The notes beneath the pieces were generated by a model. It was not told the DNA's origin. It ran no database searches and saw only the letters and a list, made by a program, of their open reading frames with translations. Position numbers and translations under genes: made by a program. A stretch of 64,000 nt of DNA from Streptomyces sp. NBC_01591 (lineage in GTDB: Bacteria; Actinomycetota; Actinomycetes; Streptomycetales; Streptomycetaceae): positions 1,798,001 through 1,862,000 of the forward strand of contig NZ_CP109327.1 of the NCBI RefSeq assembly GCF_035918155.1. Reading direction: 5' to 3'. Below, piece after piece: positions 57,456-64,000 of this stretch; position 1 is the stretch's first letter, and the number at the start of each line of letters is the position of its first letter.

Positions 57456-58658
57456 ATGACTGCCCGCGCCGCTGACCGGACCCGTTACAACCGGGCCACC
57501 GCCCATCTGGACGCCCCGATCGCCGTTGTCGATCTCGACGCGTTCGACGCCAATGCCGACGGTCTCGTCCGCCGGGCGGCCGGGAAGCCGATCCGGGTGG
57601 CGAGCAAGTCGGTGCGCTGCCGGACCCTGCTGGAGCGGGTGCTCGCGCGGCCCGGCTTCGCCGGGATCATGTCGTTCACGCTGGCGGAGTCGCTGTGGCT
57701 GGCACGGGCCGGGTTCGAGGACGTGCTGCTGGCCTATCCGTCGGCCGACCGGGCCGCCCTCGCCGAGCTGGCCGCCGATCCGAAGCTGGCCGCCGCGGTG
57801 ACGGTGATGGTCGACGACCACGCGCAGCTGGAGCTGATCGACGCGGCGCGGGCGGGTGGCCGCGAGGAGATCCGGGTCTGCCTGGAGCTGGACACCTCGC
57901 TCCAGTTGCTCGGCGGCCGGGTCAGGATCGGCGCCCTGCGTTCACCGCTGCGCTCCCCCGCCCAACTGGCGGAGCTGGCACGCTCGGTGGCGCGGCGGCC
58001 GGGTTTCCGGCTGGTGGGCCTGATGGCGTACGAGGGTCATATCGCCGGGGTCGGGGATTCGGTCGCGGGCCGGCCGCTGCGCTCCCGGGCGGTCCGGCTG
58101 ATGCAGGCCGCGGGCCGCAGGGAACTGGCCGTCCGGCGGGCCGAGGTGGTCCGCGCGGTACGGGCGGTGGCGCCGGACCTGGAGTTCGTGAACGGCGGCG
58201 GCACGGGCAGTGTGCAGCACACGGCGGCCGAGCGTGCGGTGACCGAGATCGCGGCCGGGTCGGGGCTCTACGTACCGAGGCTGTTCGACAACTACACGTC
58301 GTTCACGGCCCGTCCGGCGGCACTGTTCGCCCATCCCGTGGTGCGCCGGCCGGGTGTGGGGGTGGTGACGGTGCTCGGTGGCGGCTATCCGGCGTCCGGG
58401 CCCGCGGGCCCGGACCGGCTGCCCGTCCCGTATCTGCCGGAGGGGCTGCGCTACGACCCGCAGGAGGGGCCCGGCGAGGTGCAGACGCCGCTGCTCGGCG
58501 CCCCGGCCGACGATCTGCTGATCGGCGACAAGGTGTGGTTCCGGCACGCGAAGGCCGGTGAACTGTGCGAGCGCTTCGACGAGTTGCAGCTGATCGAGGG
58601 CGACCGGGTGACCGCGACCGTGCCGACGTACCGGGGCGAGGGCCGTACGTTCCTCTGA
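57456..58658 (+). CDS. PLP-dependent alanine racemase-fold enzyme (amino acid deaminase/aldolase type)
   Basis: A 400-residue enzyme with the alanine-racemase N-terminal barrel. The PLP lysine is expected in PIRVASKSVRCRTLL (about 45-59). The later FVNGGGTGSVQHTA binds the cofactor phosphate, and the C-terminal beta domain has VWFRHAKAGELCERF. Such proteins are annotated as D-threonine aldolase or D-serine deaminase-like; here the substrate is unknown. The ATG at 57456 is the first start consistent with the fold; a longer upstream frame is shadow. Divergent to the membrane-anchored protein gene. Confidence 0.85.
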   Translation: MTARAADRTRYNRATAHLDAPIAVVDLDAFDANADGLVRRAAGKPIRVASKSVRCRTLLERVLARPGFAGIMSFTLAESLWLARAGFEDVLLAYPSADRAALAELAADPKLAAAVTVMVDDHAQLELIDAARAGGREEIRVCLELDTSLQLLGGRVRIGALRSPLRSPAQLAELARSVARRPGFRLVGLMAYEGHIAGVGDSVAGRPLRSRAVRLMQAAGRRELAVRRAEVVRAVRAVAPDLEFVNGGGTGSVQHTAAERAVTEIAAGSGLYVPRLFDNYTSFTARPAALFAHPVVRRPGVGVVTVLGGGYPASGPAGPDRLPVPYLPEGLRYDPQEGPGEVQTPLLGAPADDLLIGDKVWFRHAKAGELCERFDELQLIEGDRVTATVPTYRGEGRTFL

Positions 58659-58674
58659 GCCGGACGGCCCGTGC

Positions 58675-59607
58675 TCAGGGCGCGATCGAGCTGCCCGCGC
58701 CACCGCTCGTCGCGCTGTCGCCGATCGGCCGGATCCCCTTGGTGATGGTGTCCATGAGCGAGATCGGCGGTCCGTCGGGGCCCGCGTCGAAGGCGTAGCG
58801 CACGATGATCAGCGACTCGCTGCCGATCGTGGACGGGAAGACGAGCGACTGCACGTAACCGCCGGGCCCCTTGGCCGTGTCGACGCGCCAGCGCACCTGG
58901 TATCCGGCGCGTCCGGCGACACTCACGGACGCGGAGTCGAGTTGCTTGTGGGACGTGATGCCGCCGTGGATCCGGTCGCCGACGATGTTCTTCTCGTAGG
59001 CGCTGTCGGCGGCGGTGGTGATGTCCTGCTTGGCGAGCTCCTCGGGAGAGGTGATGTCCGTGGCGCTCGCGATGCGACTGGTCACCGTGCCGTGGTAGCA
59101 GAAGTCGGAGGAACTGCCGGGGCAGTCGTAGGAGTCGACGGTGCGCATGGTGAGGACTTGTTCGACGGTCCTGCCGGGTTTCTCCCAGCCGTCGGGGATC
59201 GGCAGGGTGATGCCGTTGAGCTGGTCGACGAGGGCCGTCGGGTCGTCCTCGGCCGGTGAACCGCTGGGCGACGGGGTGTCCGTCGCGGCGATGGGCTCCG
59301 GTGCGGAGCCGCCCGGTCCGGCCTCGGGCCGCGTACCGCCCCCGTCCCTGCCCAGCAGGACGGCTCCGGTGACGGCCGCGCCCACGACGACCAGCCCGGC
59401 CACGGCGAGCGCGACGATCCGGGTGCCGCCCCGGCCGGTGGCAGTGGTGCCGTTGGCGGACGTGGCGACCGGCTCGGGCGGCCCGAACCCCTGCGGTGCG
59501 GTGGCGGCGGGGCGGGTGTGCGGCGTCCACGCCGTGCCGTCCCACCAACGGTCGGTGCCGGGTGTCGCGGCGTCCGGATACCAGCCGGGCGGTGTCGCGT
59601 TGCTCAT
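58675..59607 (-). CDS. DUF2510-domain membrane protein
   Basis: A 310-residue protein. The N-terminal DUF2510 motif PPGWYPDAATPGTDRWWDGT (about 6-25) is followed by a linker and one transmembrane helix (about 63-85). The C-terminal region of about 200 residues is extracytoplasmic, with three Cys around SYDCPGSSSDFCYHG. The function is unknown; DUF2510 is a short Trp-rich motif common in actinobacterial membrane proteins. It ends 16 bases from the convergent PLP-enzyme gene. Confidence 0.82.
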   Translation of the reverse strand: MSNATPPGWYPDAATPGTDRWWDGTAWTPHTRPAATAPQGFGPPEPVATSANGTTATGRGGTRIVALAVAGLVVVGAAVTGAVLLGRDGGGTRPEAGPGGSAPEPIAATDTPSPSGSPAEDDPTALVDQLNGITLPIPDGWEKPGRTVEQVLTMRTVDSYDCPGSSSDFCYHGTVTSRIASATDITSPEELAKQDITTAADSAYEKNIVGDRIHGGITSHKQLDSASVSVAGRAGYQVRWRVDTAKGPGGYVQSLVFPSTIGSESLIIVRYAFDAGPDGPPISLMDTITKGIRPIGDSATSGGAGSSIAP

Positions 59608-59749
59608 CTCCCCACTCTAGGGTTCGACCACCGGCACGGGCCCGCCGATTGCCTGTCTGTCCGTATCGTCCGCGGGCGGTGCCCGGTTCGCCGGGGGACG
59701 CTCCGCGCCGGGCCGGCCGGAAGACCTAAGGTGTCAAGGTCAACCATTG

Positions 59750-59783
59750 ATGGTCGGCCATTGATTCTGACGGTCGGCCATCG
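59750..59783. promoter_or_regulatory. Paired FadR-subfamily operators before the GntR gene
   Basis: ATGGTCGGCCATTGAT (59750-59765) and ACGGTCGGCCATCGAC (59770-59785) repeat with a 20-base period. The first contains the palindrome ATGG-tcgg-CCAT. They lie 20-50 bases before the GntR start, suggesting autoregulation. Confidence 0.6.
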
Positions 59784-59802
59784 ACCGGGAAAGGAACGGG
59801 GC

Positions 59803-60531
59803 GTGGCCGGGGAAAGCGAGTTCATCGACCGCCTGATGCCCGTACTGCGGCCCGTCCGGGCGGGGAACGGCTTCGAGGAGGCGCTGGAGCAGATCCTCCA
59901 GGTGATCAGGCTCGGACTGGTGCCGGGCGGCGGGCGGCTGCCGGCCGAGCGTGATCTCGCCGAGCTGCTGGGGATCAGCCGGGTCACCCTGCGCGAGGTG
60001 CTGAAGGTCCTGCAGGACCAGGGCCTGGTGGAGAGCAGGCGCGGCCGGTACGGCGGCACGTTCGTGCTGCCGCGCACCGGCAGCCCCGGCGAGGACGAGC
60101 TGCGCCGGAGGATCACGTCCGTCGACATCGAGGACGTACTGCGCTTCCGCGAGGTGCTGGAGGCCGGGGCGGCCGAGCTGTGCGCCGCGCAGGGGCTCGA
60201 CGGCGAGGGCGCGGACCGGCTGCGCGCAGCCCTGACGGCGACTCACGAAGCGCCCTTGCAGGACTACCGCAGGCGCGACACCCTGTTCCATCTGACCCTG
60301 GCCGAACTCTCCGGGTCCGCGTCGCTGACCACGCAGTACGCGGCCGTCCGGGCCACCCTGAACGACCTGCTGGACTGCATACCGCTGCTCGTGCGGAACC
60401 TGGAGCATTCGCAGCATCAGCACACCAGCCTCGTCGAGGCGGTCCTCGACGGAGACGGGGAGGCAGCGCGCGCGGTGATGCGCGAGCACTGCGCGGGCAC
60501 GGCCGCGCTGTTGCGCGGGTTCCTGGCCTGA
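59803..60531 (+). CDS. FadR-subfamily GntR regulator
   Basis: A 242-residue regulator. The winged helix reads GGGRLPAERDLAELLGISRV and TLREVLKVLQDQGLVESRRG (about 45-85). The C-terminal FCD domain has the metal-binding His pattern in DTLFHLTLAELSGS and HQHTSLVEAVLDGD. FadR-type regulators sense organic acids. I chose the GTG at 59803 (AAGGA 8 bases upstream); the frame further upstream overlaps the promoter. A catabolic operon is not adjacent, so its target is open. Confidence 0.88.
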   Translation: MAGESEFIDRLMPVLRPVRAGNGFEEALEQILQVIRLGLVPGGGRLPAERDLAELLGISRVTLREVLKVLQDQGLVESRRGRYGGTFVLPRTGSPGEDELRRRITSVDIEDVLRFREVLEAGAAELCAAQGLDGEGADRLRAALTATHEAPLQDYRRRDTLFHLTLAELSGSASLTTQYAAVRATLNDLLDCIPLLVRNLEHSQHQHTSLVEAVLDGDGEAARAVMREHCAGTAALLRGFLA

Positions 60532-60603
60532 GCGGGGGCGCGTCGCCGGCACCGGGGGCATAAAGGTCCGCCTCGTCACCATTGGCGGCACGGACGACAG
60601 GGC

Positions 60604-61530
60604 CTAGCGGCCGTCCCGCCCCGTCAGTGACAGCAGGTCGCGGGCGGGCCCCGTCGGGCGGTGGCCCGAGGGCCAGACCGCGCGCAGCTGGCGCCGCAGG
60701 CGTACTCCGGCGACCGGGACCTTGACCAGGCGCCGCGAGGACAGCTCCTCGCCGAGCGCCAGTTCGCTCAGGACGCACGGCCCGGCACCGCTCTCCGCCG
60801 CTCCCTTCACCGCGGTCGTGGAGGAGAGTTCGAGCAGCGGCTGGGCGAGGCCGCCGTGCACGGCGAGGGCCGCGTCCAGGACCTGGCGGGTGCCGGAGCC
60901 GTGTTCGCGCAGGATCAGCGGGGTCGCGGCCAGTTCCTGCGGGGTGAGGGGCGTGAGGCGGCGGGCCCAGGCGTGCGACGGGGCGACCACGACGACGAGG
61001 CGGTCATGGGCGATGACCGTGCCGTCGAGCCCTTCCGGCACGGACAGGCCCTCCACGAATCCGAGGTCGGCCTCGCCGACCAGCAGCCGGCCCGCGACGG
61101 CCGACGAGTTTCCCGCGAGCAGCGAGACCGCGGTGTCCGGCCGTTCGGCGCGCAGCGCTATCAGCCAGCCGGGCAGCAGGTACTCGGCGATGGTCATGGA
61201 CGCGGCGACCCGCAGCCGGGAGTCCCGCCGGTCGCGCAGCGCCTGCGCGCCCGCGTCGAACGCCTCGGCCGCCTCGACGATCCTGCGCGCCCAGTCGGTG
61301 ACCAGCGCGCCCGCGTCGGTGAGCCGGGAGCCGCGCGGTGAACGGTCCAGCAGGGCCACGCCGAGCTGCCGTTCCATGGACCGGATGCGGCTGCTCGCGG
61401 CGGGCTGGGTGACGCCGACGTCCCGGGCCGCGCGCCCCAGGCTGCCGTGCCGGGCGACGGCGAGCAGGAGTTCCAGCGCTCCGAGGTCGGGGATCCGGTG
61501 GGAGAGAGGGACATGTGCTTCGCCGGTCAT
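60604..61530 (-). CDS. LysR-family regulator
   Basis: A 308-residue LysR-type regulator. The helix-turn-helix is in LLAVARHGSLGRAARDVGVT and QPAASSRIRSMERQLGVALL (about 22-61). The C-terminal domain is the usual inducer-binding fold. It is divergent to a TDT-type transporter gene only 70 bases away, and a short dyad in the gap reaches its own start codon, so it probably controls that transporter. Confidence 0.9.
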   Translation of the reverse strand: MTGEAHVPLSHRIPDLGALELLLAVARHGSLGRAARDVGVTQPAASSRIRSMERQLGVALLDRSPRGSRLTDAGALVTDWARRIVEAAEAFDAGAQALRDRRDSRLRVAASMTIAEYLLPGWLIALRAERPDTAVSLLAGNSSAVAGRLLVGEADLGFVEGLSVPEGLDGTVIAHDRLVVVVAPSHAWARRLTPLTPQELAATPLILREHGSGTRQVLDAALAVHGGLAQPLLELSSTTAVKGAAESGAGPCVLSELALGEELSSRRLVKVPVAGVRLRRQLRAVWPSGHRPTGPARDLLSLTGRDGR

Positions 61531-61544
61531 AAAACCAGCTTATG
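61528..61544. promoter_or_regulatory. LysR-type dyad
   Basis: CATAA-N7-TTATG is a perfect 5-base dyad in an AT-rich patch between the LysR and TDT genes. Its left end is the start codon complement of the LysR gene. Confidence 0.4.
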
Positions 61545-61600
61545 GCCTCATAGACGCGGACTCCCTGGTGGGGCTCGGCCCTCCCCAGGAAAATCGTGGC

Positions 61601-62752
61601 ATGGCCATCTTTCCGCAGACGCAGCAGTCCGCAGTCCCGATTCCGACCGCCGAGCGGCTGTCTTCCCTGCGGTACATCGGCCCCAACTGGTACGCGGTCG
61701 TCATGGGCACCTCGATCGTCGCGAGCGCGGGTGTCGCGCTGCCCGTCCACGTGCCGGGGCTGCGGGCCGCCTGCACGGTGGTGTGGGTGCTCGCGGTGCT
61801 CGCGCTCGCCGCGGTGCTCGCGGCCCGTACCGGGCACTGGATCGCCCATCGCGACCAGGCTCGCAGCCATCTGCTCGACCCGGCCGTCGCCCCGTTCTAC
61901 GGCTGTCTGTCGATGGCACTGCTCGCGGTCGGCGGTTCGACGATGGTGGTCGGGCAGGACGTCATCGGGCATCGGGCGGCGCTCGCCCTGGACGTGGTGC
62001 TGTACACGGCGGGCACGCTGATCGGGCTGGCCGCCGCGGTCGCGATCCCGTATCTGATGGTCGTACGCCACCGGATCGAGCCCGGCACCGCGTCGCCGGT
62101 GTGGCTGCTGCCGGTGGTGGCGCCGATGGTCTCCGCGGCTCTCGGTCCGCTGCTGGTGCCGGAGCTGCCGGCCGGGCAGTGGCGGGAGGCGATGCTGCTG
62201 GCCTGCTACGCGATGTTCGGTCTGAGTCTGCTGGCCACGCTGGTGATGCTGCCGTTGATCTTCGCCCGGCTCGTCCACCAGGGGCCGCTGCCGCTCGCGC
62301 TGACGCCCACGCTGTTCCTGGTCCTCGGCCCGCTGGGGCAGTCGACGACCGCGGTCAATCAGCTCGCCGATGTGGCGCAGGGTGCGATCGGGGCACCGTA
62401 CGCCTCGGGGCTCGGGGTGTTCGCCGTGCTGTACGGGGTGCCGGTGATGGGGTTCGCGCTGCTGTGGCTGGCGCTGGCCGTCGCGATGGTGGTGCGGGCC
62501 GCACGGAACGGCATGACCTTCGGCATGACGTGGTGGGGCTTCACCTTCCCCGTCGGTACGTGTGTCACGGGCGCCGGCGGTCTGGCCCGGCACACCGGGC
62601 TCACGGCGTACACCTGGCTGGCGGTCGCGCTGTACGTCCTGCTGGTGGCGGCCTGGGCGGTGGCCGGGGTACGGACGCTGCGCGGGCTGTTCAGCGGAGC
62701 GCTGCTCGCAGCACCGCAGGCGCCCGCACCAGTGACGGCCCGTACCACGTGA
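61601..62752 (+). CDS. TDT-family (TehA-like) transporter
   Basis: A 383-residue membrane protein with about ten hydrophobic segments. LRYIGPNWYAVVMGTSIVAS (about 23-42) is the conserved start of tellurite-resistance/dicarboxylate transporter (TDT) members. The middle has LALTPTLFLVLGPLGQST and later WWGFTFPVGTCVTG, also conserved. Members export or import C4-dicarboxylates, sulfite or act in tellurite resistance; this one is not assigned. Start ATG at 61601 with AGGAAA 9 bases upstream. Its 3' end overlaps the convergent neighbour by 62 bases. Confidence 0.85.
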   Translation: MAIFPQTQQSAVPIPTAERLSSLRYIGPNWYAVVMGTSIVASAGVALPVHVPGLRAACTVVWVLAVLALAAVLAARTGHWIAHRDQARSHLLDPAVAPFYGCLSMALLAVGGSTMVVGQDVIGHRAALALDVVLYTAGTLIGLAAAVAIPYLMVVRHRIEPGTASPVWLLPVVAPMVSAALGPLLVPELPAGQWREAMLLACYAMFGLSLLATLVMLPLIFARLVHQGPLPLALTPTLFLVLGPLGQSTTAVNQLADVAQGAIGAPYASGLGVFAVLYGVPVMGFALLWLALAVAMVVRAARNGMTFGMTWWGFTFPVGTCVTGAGGLARHTGLTAYTWLAVALYVLLVAAWAVAGVRTLRGLFSGALLAAPQAPAPVTARTT

Positions 62753-63395
62753 GGTACCGCCCGTCGACGAGCGCGGCGGGCAGTGCGGGGAAGGCCTCGG
62801 GCCCGTCGTCCGCGGTGAAGCGGTACGGCTCGTCGGGCAGCACCACCAGGTCGGCGCCCACCGCGTTGAGTGCGTCGAGCGGGATACGGGGATAGCGCTC
62901 GGCGTGGTCCGCGTAGACGTTCTCGACGCCGAGCCTGGCGAGCAGGTCCCCGGCGAAGGTTTCACGGCCCAGCACCATCCAGGGCCTGCGCCAGACGGGT
63001 ACGACGGCACGGCGCGGGGCGCGTGGCGGCGGGAGTGCGGCCCAGGCGGCCTCGGCCTCGTCCAGCCAGCGCGGCCTGGACCGGCCGCAGGCGGCCAGGA
63101 CGCGTTCGAGCTCCGCGACGGCCTGGTCGAGGGTGCGGACCTCGGTGACCAGCACCTCGGTCCCGGCGGCCCGGAGCGCCGCGAGGTCGGGTTCGCGGTT
63201 CTCCTCCTCGTTGGCGACGACGAGATCGGGCCGGAGCGCGAGAACCGCGGCCACGTCGGGATTCTTGGTCCCGCCGATCCGGGCGGCGGCCAGCCCGGCC
63301 GGGTGGGTGCACCAGTCGGTGGCGCCGACCAGCAGACCGGGCGCGGTGACGGCGACGGCCTCGGTGAGCGAGGGGACCAGGGAGACGATTCGCAC
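62691..63395 (-). CDS. Helical-backbone metal/corrinoid receptor-like protein
   Basis: A 234-residue protein with the BtuF-like periplasmic binding fold. MRIVSLVPSLTEAVAV with GATDWCTHPAGLAAARIGGT and RPDLVVANEEENREPDLAAL are typical of the cobalamin-binding type. No signal peptide or lipobox is present, and no transporter genes adjoin, so it may act inside the cell or be a derived binding protein. The start at 63395 is supported by the conserved RIVSLVPS at the N-terminus. It follows an XRE-cupin regulator gene by 12 bases, likely in one operon. Confidence 0.82.
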   Translation of the reverse strand: MRIVSLVPSLTEAVAVTAPGLLVGATDWCTHPAGLAAARIGGTKNPDVAAVLALRPDLVVANEEENREPDLAALRAAGTEVLVTEVRTLDQAVAELERVLAACGRSRPRWLDEAEAAWAALPPPRAPRRAVVPVWRRPWMVLGRETFAGDLLARLGVENVYADHAERYPRIPLDALNAVGADLVVLPDEPYRFTADDGPEAFPALPAALVDGRYLTWYGPSLVRAPAVLRAALR

Positions 63396-63407
63396 GGCGG
63401 GCCCCGC

Positions 63408-63953
63408 TCAGCGGCGCGGGTCGTAGGTGGCGTCGATGTGCTCGGCGACCGCGACGACCAGCAGCCGTGTGCCGGGCACCGTGGCCCGCCAGCGGTGCCG
63501 CACCCCGCCGGACAGGAAGAGGGTGTCGCCCTGCTCCAGCCGGTACGCCTGTCCTTCGGCCTCCACCTCGGCGGCGCCCTGCGCCACGTACATCACCTCG
63601 TCGTTGCGGTGCTGGAACTCGCGCCCGAGGTCGAGTTCCCCGGTGAACTCCAGGGCGCTGAGCTGATGGCGTCCGCGCACCACTCTGCGTACCCCGTCGC
63701 CCTCGCCCGCCCGTACGACGTCGACGGCGCGCGCCGAGTCCGCGGCCGCGCGCAGCCGTGCCGTGGTGGTCTCCAGAGCTTCGGCGACCCGGCCCAGGGA
63801 CCGGGCACTGGGCCGGGCCCGCTCGTTCTCGATCTGGCTGAGGAACGGCACGGACAGGCCACTGCGGCCGGCGACCGCGGCCAGTGTGAGCCCCAGGGTT
63901 CTGCGCCTGCGGCGGATCGCGGCGCCCACGCGGAGTGCTTCCTTCTCGTCCAT
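63408..63953 (-). CDS. XRE-cupin regulator
   Basis: A 181-residue regulator. An XRE helix-turn-helix (RRRRTLGLTLAAVAGRSGLS then VPFLSQIENERARPS, about 16-50) is joined to a C-terminal cupin barrel (EVMYVAQGAAEVEAEGQAYR, then GDTLFLSGGVRHRW). The fold senses a small ligand. The ATG at 63953 has GGGAGGGAG about 8 bases upstream. It is the first gene of a pair with the corrinoid-receptor-like protein, which may be its target. A complete gene; the last bases of the window lie upstream. Confidence 0.88.
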   Translation of the reverse strand: MDEKEALRVGAAIRRRRRTLGLTLAAVAGRSGLSVPFLSQIENERARPSARSLGRVAEALETTTARLRAAADSARAVDVVRAGEGDGVRRVVRGRHQLSALEFTGELDLGREFQHRNDEVMYVAQGAAEVEAEGQAYRLEQGDTLFLSGGVRHRWRATVPGTRLLVVAVAEHIDATYDPRR

Positions 63954-64000
63954 GTCCGGCTCCCTCCCGACTCGCCATCCTTCCGGCTGCCGGCACATTA

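Overview
The window is a stretch of actinobacterial chromosome, almost certainly Streptomyces. GC content is very high with third-position GC bias. Many genes start with GTG behind GGAGG-type ribosome binding sites, and long antiparallel shadow frames are common. The gene set is typical of the genus: an ECF41-type sigma factor, DUF2510, DUF1844 and DUF1918 proteins, a mycosin, a BluB-CobT fusion and the argCJBDR operon. From memory (not checked) the backbone order resembles the S. coelicolor core around cobA/cobT, metNIQ, arg, pheST and infC-rpmI-rplT, with an inserted catabolic block.

Layout. 0-6.6 kb: cobalamin/siroheme genes on the minus strand (cysG/cobA-type, bluB-cobT with a huge Pro/Ala/Glu tail, cobL). 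6.7-10.5 kb: a GNAT acetyltransferase and the methionine importer metNIQ, preceded by a possible 28-residue Cys/Met leader peptide and a strong palindrome. 10.8-19.8 kb: housekeeping and accessory genes (small membrane proteins, GNAT, sigma factor, glycerophosphodiesterase, acyltransferase, TetR-controlled DHA2 exporter, HAD-like protein, SigJ-like sigma, aldo/keto reductase). 19.9-27.9 kb: argH, a PPOX-fold protein, an L,D-transpeptidase and the argC-J-B-D-R operon. argC and argH have matching ARG-box promoters, so ArgR, the last gene of the operon, probably controls both. 27.9-35.6 kb: a compact catabolic cluster (CaiB-like CoA-transferase, acyl-CoA dehydrogenase, acyl-CoA ligase, TetR, MFS importer, serine hydrolase) that looks like an accessory insertion.

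35.6-39.7 kb: cyclophilin, an HTH protein carrying two Clp N-domains behind twin palindromic operators, then a decay zone. The decay zone holds a serine-hydrolase relic, a histidine-phosphatase-like protein without catalytic histidines, and a divergent MocR/EamA pair in which both genes have lost their 5' halves at one junction. 39.7-44.9 kb: DUF1918 protein, GHL10-type hydrolase, 3-hydroxyacyl-CoA dehydrogenase, NUDIX hydrolase and an HTH/TPR regulator. 44.9-53.2 kb: translation core (pheST, histidine kinase, SpoU-type methyltransferase, infC-rpmI-rplT with a structured leader and a probable AUC start, DUF1844). 53.2-64 kb: SseB-like protein, beta-lactamase-fold protein, mycosin plus anchored partner, PLP-binding protein, GntR, LysR with a divergent TDT transporter, a metal/corrinoid-receptor-like protein and an XRE-cupin regulator.

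No rRNA, tRNA, CRISPR array, prophage or insertion sequence was seen. Most clear regulatory elements are divergent-promoter palindromes and strong bidirectional terminators between convergent genes.
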